Assembly (NCBI GenBank): GCA_018242205.1
Contig: JAFECJ010000039.1
Coordinates: forward strand, 1 to 39,146
Length of the DNA stretch: 39,146 bases
Source of the DNA: Pseudomonadota bacterium
Lineage (GTDB): Bacteria; Pseudomonadota; Alphaproteobacteria; Rhizobiales; Xanthobacteraceae
Direction of reading: 5' to 3'
Shown in pieces: positions 25,301-37,300 of the stretch. Both the position numbers and the translations under genes were made by a program. Positions within the stretch are counted from its first letter, which is position 1, and every line of letters starts with the position of its first letter. The notes under the pieces are model-generated. The model had not been told where the DNA came from. It saw nothing but the letters and a program-made list of their open reading frames with translations, and did not search any database.

Positions 25301-28300
25301 GGCGCGACGGTGAACGCGGCGAAGGTCGGCGTCGCCGCCAATACGGCCCTGCCGTCGCCGATCGAGAACATCAATTGGAAGGATTTCGGCTCGGTGATCG
25401 ACGGCCTCCTGGCCAACAAGTCGATCGTCACCACCGGCGCCAACGCGACCTCCGGCTCGACCGGGCTCGGCATCGCCGGCTCGATGAACTATGCGATCTT
25501 CGACACTAATACGACGGCGTGGATCGGCAACGGCGCGCAGGTGACGGCGACCTCGACCAACAACAATGCCTGGTCGGTGGATCTCGGCGGCCTCGACCCC
25601 AATTCGGGCGCCGCCGACATCGTGTCGAACTTCACCGGGCCGCTGTCGGTTCTGGCGACGACGACACGCGAGACCATCAATATAGCCGGCAACTTCGGCC
25701 TGCTCGGCGGCAATGTCGCCAACGGCGCCGCCGCGGTCGGCGCCTCGCTCGGCATGCTGACCGACACCGCCAACACCTATGCCGGCATCGGGCAGGGCGC
25801 CATCATCTCGAGCGGCGCCGGTGTCGATGTCGAAGCCAATTCATTCGACCGTGTCGTCAACGCCTCGCCGGTCAACGGCGCCGGCGAAGGCATTAATATC
25901 AGCGGCCTCGTTGACGTCTTCCAACTCACCGACCGTACGATCGCCTCGATCGGCAGCACCGCGCAGGTCACAGCGTCGTCGGTGACCGTCAACGCCGCCG
26001 AGACGCTGGGCGTCTATTCGATCGCCGGCGACCTGTCGTTCAGCGGCTCCTCCGGGGTCGGCGCGGCGGTCACCTATAACGGCATCAACACCACGACCAA
26101 GGCCTTCATCGGCGACAATTCGACGATCGCCGGCACCGATATCGATCCGAACCAGGCGGTGGTCCCGTCCGCGGCCGGTTTCGTCAACACCGGCACCCTC
26201 GACGTCGACGCCAAGACCAGCGGCAACGTGATTGCCGCGTCGCTGGTGTCGCAGGTAGTGGACAGCTCGGCGCCCAACACGCCGCCGACGCCGCCGAGCT
26301 CGCAGGCGGCCGCTCTGCTCGGCATCGTGCGCGACACGGTGACCGCCACGATATCGATCTCGCTGTCCGGCGCGTCGGCGATCACCGACACGGCGATGGA
26401 TACCGAGGCCTATCTCGACCACGTCACGACGCAGCGCGGCACGGCCTCGAACCCCTATGTCCAGGTGCAGGCGGTCAACAACTCGCTGGTGGTGAGCGGC
26501 TCGGGCGGCGCGGCCATTACCCTGGCCGGCAAGCCGCGGCCGACGTCGGGCGCCATGTCGGGCGCGATCGCGGTCGCCTCAAGCAGCAATACGACGCTGG
26601 CCTACATTCAATCCTCGACCGTCAATATCGGTTCGGTCGCCGTCGAAGCGCTGACCAGCGGCCTCAGCGTTGTCGCCGGTATCGGCCTGTCGGTCGACAC
26701 CTCGGACAGCCAGGTGTCGGGCACGCTCGCCGGATCGGTCTCCGCCACTAAGGTCCGCGACCGCGTCGCCGCCTATATCGACAATTCGACCGTCAGCAAT
26801 GTCAGCAGCGGCAATGCTCTGGTGCTCGCCGACCAGAGCACCATGCTCGGCACCGGCGGCGGCTCATTCTTCTTCGGCGGCAAAGCCGGCTTCGGCTTGG
26901 CGGTCACCTATATCGATCTCGAGGATCCGACCGCCGGGCCCGCCACCGAGGCGCGCATCTCCAATTCGAGCGTCACCGGCTTCACCGACATCAATGTGAT
27001 CGCGGTGTCTCCGCAGGTGATCTACGCCGGCGCCGCGGCCGGCGGCACCAATACGTCGGCAAGCCTCGGCGGTTCGTTCATCTTCAATACGCTTGACGCG
27101 ACCACGTCGGCGACGATCAGCAACAGCGGCAATACGGCGCTGGCGATCACGGCCAACCAGAACGTCAACGTCGTCGCCTCGACCAATCCGAACGACATTC
27201 CGATCGACTACAACTCGGTCTTCCACCCCAACGACAACCAGGGCACGGCCTATCGCGCTAATTACGCCGCCGATCCCCACGATACGTCAGCGTCGAACAA
27301 TACGGCGGCGGCGCTGTTGCAGTCGTCCTCGGCGCAGATCATCTCGGTCGCCGGCGTGATGGAGGCGGGCGAGGGCTCGGCGGTCGGCATCGCGCTGATC
27401 AACAACACGGTCGGCAACAGCCACGTCGCCTCGATCTCCGGCGTTACCGTATCGGCGCAGAACGCCGTCGCCGTTTCGGCCGGCGATTCGACGACGATCA
27501 CCTCGATCGCCGCCGGCATCGGCGCCTCCAGCGACGGTTTCGCGTTCGAAGGCGCGTCGGTCAGCAACACCATCACCGGCGGCGCCAGCGCAACGGTCGG
27601 CAGCCTCACCGGCGCGCCGACCACGATCGGCGCGGCGAGCGGCAATATCGTCGGTTCGCTCGCCGTTAGCGCGACCAATTCTTCGAACATCACCGCGATC
27701 GCGCTCAACCTGTCACTGTCGGCCGACGATCCGGCGGCCGGCGTGTCGATCTCGAGCAACAATATCGAGACCAACACCGCCGCCGCCATCACCAACGCCA
27801 GCATTTATACGACCTACAACAGCTCCGGCACCTTCAGCACCGGCGACATCGTCGTCCAAAGCCAGTCGAGCGGCGATATCCTCGCGGTCGCCGCCGGCAT
27901 GGCGGTGTCGGCCGGCGGCTTCTCGGCGAACGGCTCGGTGACGACCAACCTGGCGAACGGCAACGTCAAGTCCACGGTCACCAATTCGACGCTGTACGCG
28001 ACCAACAATATCGGCGTGCTGGCGGCCAACGATAATGCCATCAATGCCGTTTCCGGCGCCGTCGCCATCGGCGCCTCGACCGCGGGCATCGGCATCTCGG
28101 TGGTCACCAATGTGCTCGGCGGCACCAGCACGACCGGCGAGACCTTCGCCACCGTGACCAACAGCACGCTGGATGCGGCAGGCTCGGGCCAGAACGGCCT
28201 GCAGATCATCGACGGCAAGCTCGTCACCGGCGCGACGCAGACGTCGTCGGCGCCGGACTCGCCGTCGAACTCGGTGACGCCGGCCGCCCTCGCCAATCTC

Positions 28301-31300
28301 GGCCAGGATGTTCGTCTGGTGCACGGCATCGCCGTGAATGCGGGCTCGCGTGAAACGGCGATCTCGACCGCCGTGACCGTCGGCATCAGCGCGGGCGCCG
28401 CGGTGGCGGTCAACGTCATCACCACCAAGATGGGCGGCATCACCAAGGCGACGGTGACCGGCTCGGCGCTCGACACCAATCTCGCGACCTCCGCGACTCC
28501 GCCGGCAATCGACGTGTCGGCGCGCAGCGTCACCTTCACCAACAATTTCGATTACGCGATCGCCTTCGGCGACAAGGCCGGCGCGGCCGTTGCCGTCACC
28601 AATTTGATCAACCGTTCCACCACCGCCTCGGTGACCAGCACCAATATCGGCGTGCTGACGACGGTCGGCGGCAACACGCGGACCTCGGCCGGCGCGGTGA
28701 CGGTCCAGGCCTATAGCTGGCAAGGTTCGTCGGGCGTGGCGGTCGGCGGCGCCGGCGGCATGGGCAGCGCCGCCGTGGCCGGCTCGGTGGCGACCAATCT
28801 GTTCCAGGGCACGACGTCGGCGACGATCGATCATGGCACCATCAATGCCGGCCGCGTCTCGGTGAAGGCCGATGGCGTCAACGGCTTCTTCGCCGCGCTC
28901 GGCGGCGGCTCGCTTGGCATGTCGGCCGGCGTCGGCGCCACCGTGCTGGTCGCCACCAGCGCCAATACGGTGAGCGCCCTGGTCGGCGACACCGATCCCA
29001 CTTCGGCGGCGACGGTGCTGAACCTCACCGGCGCGCTCGTGATCGCCGCCAACAACACGACGAATGCGACCAGCTACGCCATCGTCGGCGCCATCGGCGG
29101 CAGCGTCGGCATCGCCGCGCAATTCTCCGGCATGTTCGTCAACAACAGCGTCGATGCCGAATTGCGCAACGCCAGCGCCACCATGTACGGCACCGCTATG
29201 AACGCCGCGGTGTCGGTGCTGGCGAGCGAGACCGACTCGATCGCGCCGACGGTCGGCGGCATTGCCGGCGGCGGCTCGTTCGGCGCCGGCGCCGCCGTCA
29301 ATCTCGTCTCGTTCAAGAGCAACACCAAGGCGTTGATGGCCGGCGCCACGGTGCACGGCGCCAGCACGGTCAACGTTTCGTCGAATAGTATCCGCGACAT
29401 CAATCCGATCACGCTGACCGCCGCGCTCAGCGGGCAGGTGGCCCTGGCGGCGACGGTCGGCGTGGTGCTGGTCGGCTCCGGCGCCTCAAGCGACGAAATG
29501 AGCGTGCTCAATGCGGGCGCCAGCAGCAACGACTCCTCGAGCGGCACGCTCGGCAATGCCGGCGCGGTCACGCAGACCGACGTCGTTGGCGGCGTCGGCG
29601 GCGGCGTCGACGGCATCTCGGCGCAAATTCTGAACAGCGACGTTACCGCCAGCTCGATCGGCATCTCCGCCACGTCGCAGATGGCGACCCGCAACATCGC
29701 CGGCTCGCTGTCGATCGGACTTGCCGTCGGCGGAGTCGGCGCCGGTGTCGCCTACACCACGGTGTCGCAGACCATCACCGCGCAGGCGACCGGTGGCTCG
29801 CTCACCGCGCCCGCGATTTCGATCTCGGCGAGCGCGGGCGATCACGGGTCGGGCAAGGCGGTGCAAACGCTCGGTGCCGCCGGCGCGGGCGGTCTCTATG
29901 TCGGCCTCGGCGCCGCGGTCGGCAAATCAATCATCAACAACACCGTTCTCGCGAACCTCGGTGCCACCACCAGCGGCGGCGCCAACGGCGCGACCACAGG
30001 CACCGCGGCGGTGACGGCGTCGGATTCCTCAAGCATCTCGTCTTACGGCTACGGCGGCGCTGGCGGCATCGCCGCAGTTGGTCTGTCGCTCGCCTTCGCC
30101 AACAAGGCGAGCCACGTCACCGCCAGCATTGCGGACAGCACGAGCGTCAGCAACATGGCCAATGTCGCGGTGATGGCGACGGCGGCGGGCAGTGTCTCGT
30201 CCGAAACCATCGCCGGCGCGGCGGGCGTCGCCTCCGGTGCCGGCTCGTCGGCCAACGCCTCGGATACGGAAATCGTGCTGGCCCAGATCGGCGCCAGCGC
30301 CAATATTTCGGCGACCGGCACCGGCGTCCTGGTCTATGCCAGCGGCACGCCGGACGTCAGCGCCTATTCGCACGGCGAGGCCATCGGCGGCGCCGGCATC
30401 GGCGTCTCCAGCGCGATCTCCAGCGCGTCGCTGACCATCACCGCCGACGTCGGCAACAGCACCACTTTCTCGGGCGGCCCGCTGGTGGTCAGCGCCGTCG
30501 CGGCGGTGCCGAGCGGCGATCATTCGTCTTACGCCCACGCCATTGCCGCCGGCGCCGGCGCGCTCTACGGCCTGCAGGGCAGCTACGCCGAGGCCAACAA
30601 CACGACCACCGTGCTGGCCTATGGCGGCACCGGCGTCACGCTGCCGTCGGCCGACGTCTCGATCGGCGCGCAGAACGATACCGATCAATATGCCGAGGCG
30701 ACCGGGATTGCCGGCGGCTCCTTCGCCGTCGGTGTTACCGAGACCAAGGCGACGTCTTCCGGCACCACGACGGCCTATCTCGACACCGGTGTCGTCACCG
30801 CCACAAGCAACATGGGGTCGCTGTCGATCGTCGCCAGCGGCACCGACACCAACGTGGCGAAATCGACCGCCGGTTCCGGCGGCCTGTCCGCCGGCGCCGC
30901 CGCGATCTCGACCACGTCGACGACGTCGACGATGAACGCCTCGCTCAAGGGCAACGCCAGTGCTTCGACGCCGACGACTTTGTATTTCTCGGGCGTCGGC
31001 GTGCGTGCGGACCACACCACGAACTATGCCGCCACCGGCGACGCCTTCCAGGCGTCGGCAATTGGCGCCAGCGGCGGCAGCGCGAGCAACACCATCACCT
31101 CCACGGTCAACGCCGGCGTTGGCGCCAACCTGATCGTCAATTCGGCCGGCGGCGACATGAATGTGATCGCCTCGGACACAGTGACCAAGACCGGCGGCGG
31201 CGCCCGCGCCGGTTCCGGCGGCGTCGCCGCCGGCGCCGCCACTACGAGCAGCTCGACGGTGACGCAGACCGTCAATACTTACGTCGACAGCGGCACCATC

Positions 31301-34300
31301 TTCAGCCTTAACGACAATCCGCTGACCTCGCTCGCCAAGATCCACATCGGGTCCTTCGCGACGCTGACCGCCGCCGATACGGTGAGCCTGACGGCGGGCG
31401 GCCTGTTCGCCGGCGGCGGCGCGACCTCGACGATGAGCGAGACCGCGACGCTCGGCGTGCGCATCGACGCGGCCGAGCTGTTCAGCGCCGGCGGCATCGA
31501 TATCGGCAGCGCCGCCGTCTTGAACGCCAGCACGGCCGCCAACGCCAATCTCTACGGTCTGATGACCGGCGCCGGCGCGTCCACCAGCACGGTGGTGACC
31601 TCGCATCAGACCGTCAGTGTCGCGGCCGGGACGCGCATCGAGGCCTGGGCCCCTATCACCATCTATGCCGGCCAGAGCAACTTTGCGGCGGCGAGCGGAG
31701 GTGGCGGCGCCTTCAGCCAGATCAACGCCAGCGGGACGACGGTTGTTTACAATTACGCGCTGATCCCGATCAATCCGACCTATGACGGCAACGCCGAAGC
31801 CTACAGCTATGCGACCTTGACGCTGGGCACCGGCTCGCTGGTGCTCGGCGCCAACAACGTGTTCCTCGGCGCCACGCAGGGCGGGGTGTCGGCGCAGGGC
31901 AAGGGCACCAGCTACAATCCGTATTTGACCTTGTTCTCGACCGAGAATCACAGCGACCGCAGCATCTCCAACGCGGATGCCAGCAATGTTGCGGGTATCG
32001 GCGATGTGATGATCAATGGCCGTGTGGTCGCGGGCATTCACAACAACACCACGATCGTCATCGGGGTGAATGACGCGCTGACTTTGGACACGGGGTTGAG
32101 CTGCCAGGCGCAGTCCACTTGCTGGAGCCTGACGCTGGAGCAGATTTCGGATCCGACCCAGTTCAACCCGGTGATGAGCTACAATCACCAGGTCATACAG
32201 TATTCACTGACCGGCGGCTTCAGCCCGTATCAGGACGTGCTCGGTCAGATCGCGACGCTCAGCGGACTGACCACGACGCAGGTCGATGCGGCGATTTCGG
32301 CTCACCAGTCGATCACCGCGGTCAATGACGACACAAATGGCACCAAGCAGCGCCAGATCGATACGCTGATCCAGCAGGCGCCGTTCGCCTCGCGCGGGTC
32401 TGGTCAGGTCTACGCCTTCAACAACATACTGGCGTCGGCCGGCAATGTGTCGATCCTCGCCAAGAATTTGTACGGGACCAACGGCTCGGTGACGGCCAAC
32501 GGCTCGCCGCAGATATCGATCGACAATCAGGGCGTCAAATTCCTCGCTCTTAACGCGCTGACAATCACGGCGGTCACCGGCGGCAACGTCAACTTCACCG
32601 GCTCGGCCGGCGAATCCCAGTCGCTCGGCATCACCTATCGCCGGGATACGACGGGCACGCAGCCGCTGATCAGGGTCAGCGCCAGCTATAACACCATCGA
32701 CAACTCCACCGGTCAGGCGGTCTATAACGGCCAGCCGCTGGTGACGACGCCGGACATCTACTTCAACGGCGCGGTTACCGTCGTCAACGGGCTGCTCAGC
32801 ATCACCGACTTGCTGGGCAGCGTGGTGGCGACGCAGAGCCTCACGCCGCTCGTCATGGAGATGTATGTCCCGAAAGGCGCCTTCACCTTCAACGGCGGCG
32901 CCAATTCGATCTACAACCTGAGCGGCGACGTCGCCTCGCAATGGGACAGCCAAGAATTCCGGCCGACCGATACACTGACCGCGGTCGAGGCGGCGGCGAC
33001 GTGGCTCGGCACCTACGGCAGCGTGTACGTGGGCTCCGACACCTCGAAGCACCCGTACCGGTATTTCTACAGCAATTCCGGCACTACCTATCAGGACTCG
33101 GTCGTCACCAATTACTCGAACGCCGATGCGATCTTCACGGCGCGCATGCTGAGCCTGTATTACAACAGTGGCTCGCTGACGTCGGCGATCTTCCTGCCGA
33201 TGGGCCAACCGCTGGCCAGCCAATCGGCCCTTGCGACGGCGGAGAGCACGTCGGCGTCCAACGTGGTTCTGGCGCGGTGGGAGCGTCATTATTATGAAGA
33301 CCAGGCCTATGGCGACGGCGGCCATGGCGGCCCGTTTAACTGCTCAGGCTGCGGGACCTACTTCCAGGTCATCCACCTGCAGCCCTACGCGTTGCAACCG
33401 AAGACGGCGCAATCGACCAGTGTGCAGGCGAGTTCGCTGAATTTCGGCAAGGCGCTGATCATCTCGGCCGACGTCATCAATATCAACGGCACCGCGACCG
33501 TCGGCCAGACCAGCAACTACTCGGTCAACATCGGCGCCGACGCTCGGGACACGATCAACAACATTCTCAGCCATTCGGACCAGCTCGCGTCGGCAAGAAG
33601 CAACGCGGCGGCCGGCAAGCTCGTCGATCTGTCGGGGGTGGTGAGCACCAGTGCCAGCGGCGACGTCAAGATCGGCGCCCAGTACAACGCGTTGACCAAC
33701 CAGATTGTGCTGTCGAGCGTGGTGCAGGGCACCGGCGGCTACGTCTATCTCAACGGCAAGATCATCAGCACGTCGACCTCAGGTGGCCAGCAAGGAAACA
33801 TCATCGTCAATGGCGGTGCCGGCACGGTCAACGTCGTCAACACCAGCGGCTTTGATCTTGTCACCAACACGATCAACACCGGCGTCACCGCGGCGAGCGT
33901 CGTGCAGATCGTCGATCACCTCCAGAACCAGACGCGGTGGTATGTCTATAACGCTGGCGCGGCCGCTGGCCAGCAGGTCACGACTTACCAGGCCAACAAC
34001 ATTACGACGAACACCTACACCGCCGGCGGCGTCAACATCATTGGCCAGAGCGGACCGACGGGTCTGGAGTACGACCCGGCTCCCAACATGTATTATCAGT
34101 GGGTCGATACGGCGACGCTGACGCGGCCGAGCAATACGCAGTCCAACCAATACAACTGGACCTTCACCAACACCGGCCTGACCGGGCTCAACGGCTGGAC
34201 CCGCAGCGCCGGGACGCTGGTCTCGAACGTGCAAAGTGTTCAGAACGGGCAGGCGACTGGCCACCTGCAGGACTCTAATTTCCAGTCGGTGATGACCGCG

Positions 34301-37300
34301 AGCGGCAGCTACTACCTCAATTCGTTCTCGACGGGTAACGCCTGCTGCGGCACCGACTTCGGCGGCACCTGGAACCAGGAAATCTACACCAGCGTGACGT
34401 TGACGCTGACCAACACGGTCAAGGCGTCGTTCCCGATCGGGATTTCATTCAATGGCGGCGGCGCCAGCTCCGTCAATGTCAATTCGACGTCCAGCATCGT
34501 GCTGAACGGGCCGATCAACAATCTGCAGTGCACCACCGCGTTGAACGCGACCGGAGCCAATTCCTCGATCACGGTCGCGGCAGGTTCCACCAACGCCGTC
34601 GTCACCGGCACGACGGTGACCCTGAACGGGCAGGGCGGCGTCGGCACCGCGGCCAATCCGATCCCGGTGCAGGTCTATGGCGGCGCGCTGACGGCAAGCT
34701 CTACCGATCATGACATCGCGGTGCGCTCGGCCGGCCCGCTGTCGATCAATCGCGTGACGGTGAACACGGCCTATGCCAATGCGACGACCGGCCGCCCCGA
34801 GCCGCGCGGCGATGTGTACCTGACGGCATCCGGCGACATCACCTCGGCGCAAGCCTACAACGCCAGCAGCCCGATCATCGTCGCGCGATCGATCGAGCTC
34901 GACTCGACGGCCGGCGCGGTCGGCGCCTCGCTGGTCTCCGACGGCCAGGGCGGCACCACCTTGTCGGCCAATCCGATCGTGCTGCAGACCTGGGCGACGA
35001 CCTTCGATAACGGCGCTACCGACGGCGGACTGCTGAGCAGCACCTCGGCGACCGGCACCTATATCATACAGCCGCAGGGCGACGTCCGCCTGGGCCACCT
35101 GATCGTGCCGCCGGCCAATACGATTACCCCGGCCGTCAGTTCGCAGGGCCCGGTGCTGATCGCGGCGCTCAACGGCAATATTCTCAACGGCATCACCAGC
35201 GGCGGTCTGTCGACGGCGCAGCAGCAATATCTCGAAAGCGTCTGGGCGAGCCTCGGCCTGGTCAACGGCTCGGGCGGCCAGGCAGTCGCCAGCTACGAGT
35301 CGATGGTCAACGCCGCCTATAACGACTACTGGCAGCTCCGCAACCTCGCCTTAGCCGACGGCGTCACTTACAGTATCAGCGCGCTCGGCACGGCCGCGAT
35401 CGGCGCGCAGCTCATCGCTGCAGGCACGCTGGCGTCCGGCACCGATTTGAATTCGACGAATGCGCAGGCGGCTATCCGCGCCGAGGTGTTCAAGCGTTAC
35501 AACCGCGACCAATATCTCCTCGGCCTGAAGACGGCGGCGCAGATCGGCGACACAGTCGAAAACATTGTCGGCAGCCAGGTCGCCGCTTCGATCAACACGC
35601 TGAAGCAGCAATTCAACGCGTCGCGCGATGCCGCGCATCAGGTCGACGACCCGTATGCCCAGATCATCGCCACCAATGCGCTCACCGCAGCACTCGCGCC
35701 CGGTGGCTACACGTCGTCATTCAGCTACTCGGTCGACCATTCGTCGGTGCTGTACACGAGCCTGACGTCAGGTTCGCAGTGGTCGCTCGACCAACTCCGT
35801 TACACCGTCGGCCAGGGCGCGACCGGCGCGCCGCCGTCGATCGCCGATATGCCAATCAATGTCAGCGGGCGCCAGGTGATGCTGTATGCGCCGAACGGGT
35901 CGATCGGCAGTCTGGCGCCGAACGACGTGTTCAGCTTTACCAGCGTCAGCGCCTCGAACCTGACCGACGCGCAGAAGGGCTTGCTGGCGACCGCCGGGCC
36001 GGGGCAGCTCAGCGTCGCGACGAGCACCGATCCGACCACGCACATCACGACCTATACGATCACGGTCAAGCAACAGAGCCTCGTCATCGTCAGCCCGCGT
36101 GGCCCGGTCGCCGCCAAGGCGCTGAACGACATCTATCTCGGCAGTGTGTCGGACGGCCAGGACAGCGCCGGCGATATGCTTCTCGGCAGCATCGGCGTGT
36201 CGCTGTTCGGCCCGGTGTCCGGCGCCGTGTCGGCCGGCGTGCAGACCACGGCGGCGGGCGGCGGCCAGGTGCAACTCCACGCCGTTGGCAGCATCCTCGG
36301 CGGCGTTGCCGGCCAGGTGGCGATCTCCGGCAACATCGCCAATCTGACGCTGACCGCCGACAACGGCACCATCGGCCAGAGCGGCGCGGCGGCGTTGCGG
36401 CTGGCGCTCACCGGCACGACGGTCGGCCAGATCGACGACGCGGTGGCGGCGCAGGGCATCTACCTCAATCAGACCACCGGCGATCTGGTGCTGGGTCGCG
36501 TCATGGCCGGGCAGGGCTCGTCGGCCGTCGAACTGAGCGCCAGCGGCAGCATCTACCAGCTCGCCTCGTTCACGGATCCGACCCAGTTCCATATTTCTGG
36601 TTCGACGCTCAACGTCACCGCCGGCGGCAATGTCGGCTTCAACGGTGCGACCTTGCAGGCGCTGCAGGTCAAGATCACTGGCGCGATCACCGGCAGCGCG
36701 GTCGGCGCCTTGGAGATCCTCAGCCCGCAGAGCGACATGGTGATCGGCAGCGCCAGCGGCACGCTGACGTCGGGCGGCGCGATGACGCTCAGCACTATTG
36801 CCGGTTCGATTGTGATCAATAACGACATCACCAGCAGCGGCGCACTGACTTTGCTCGCCAATGCCACGGTGAACTTCGCCGCCGGCACGGCTTCCGACGC
36901 AGTCATCGCCAAGAGTTCGGCCGGTGCGATCACGCTTGTCGCTGCCACGCTGTCGATGGGCGATTACTCGGTGCTCGATGCGGCCGGCGTGCTGACGGTC
37001 ACGACGACCGGCAACGCTACGGTCGGCGAATTGAGGTCGGCCGCGTCCTACGTCGCCGCCGGCAACGCCGCCTCGATCGTGGTCAGCGCCGGCGGCGTGA
37101 CGACCGGCAACATCTTCAGCAACGGCGATGGGCAGGTGGATTTTGTCACCTCGGGTACCGGCGCCCGGCTGTCGCTGACGGCGAACAACATCGGCACAAC
37201 GTCGCAGCGCGTGACGGTGAGCTCGCAGGCCCTGGCCGCGACCGCGACTGACGGCAGTATCTACCTGACGGCCGCGCCGGACATGCACGCGACGTTGTTG

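Noticed and set aside
27713..32188. Long minus-strand frames (547 and 719 codons) inside the adhesin
   Set aside because: They are shadows of the repetitive plus-strand frame, with low-complexity Arg/Gly/Ala/Asp composition and no ribosome sites.
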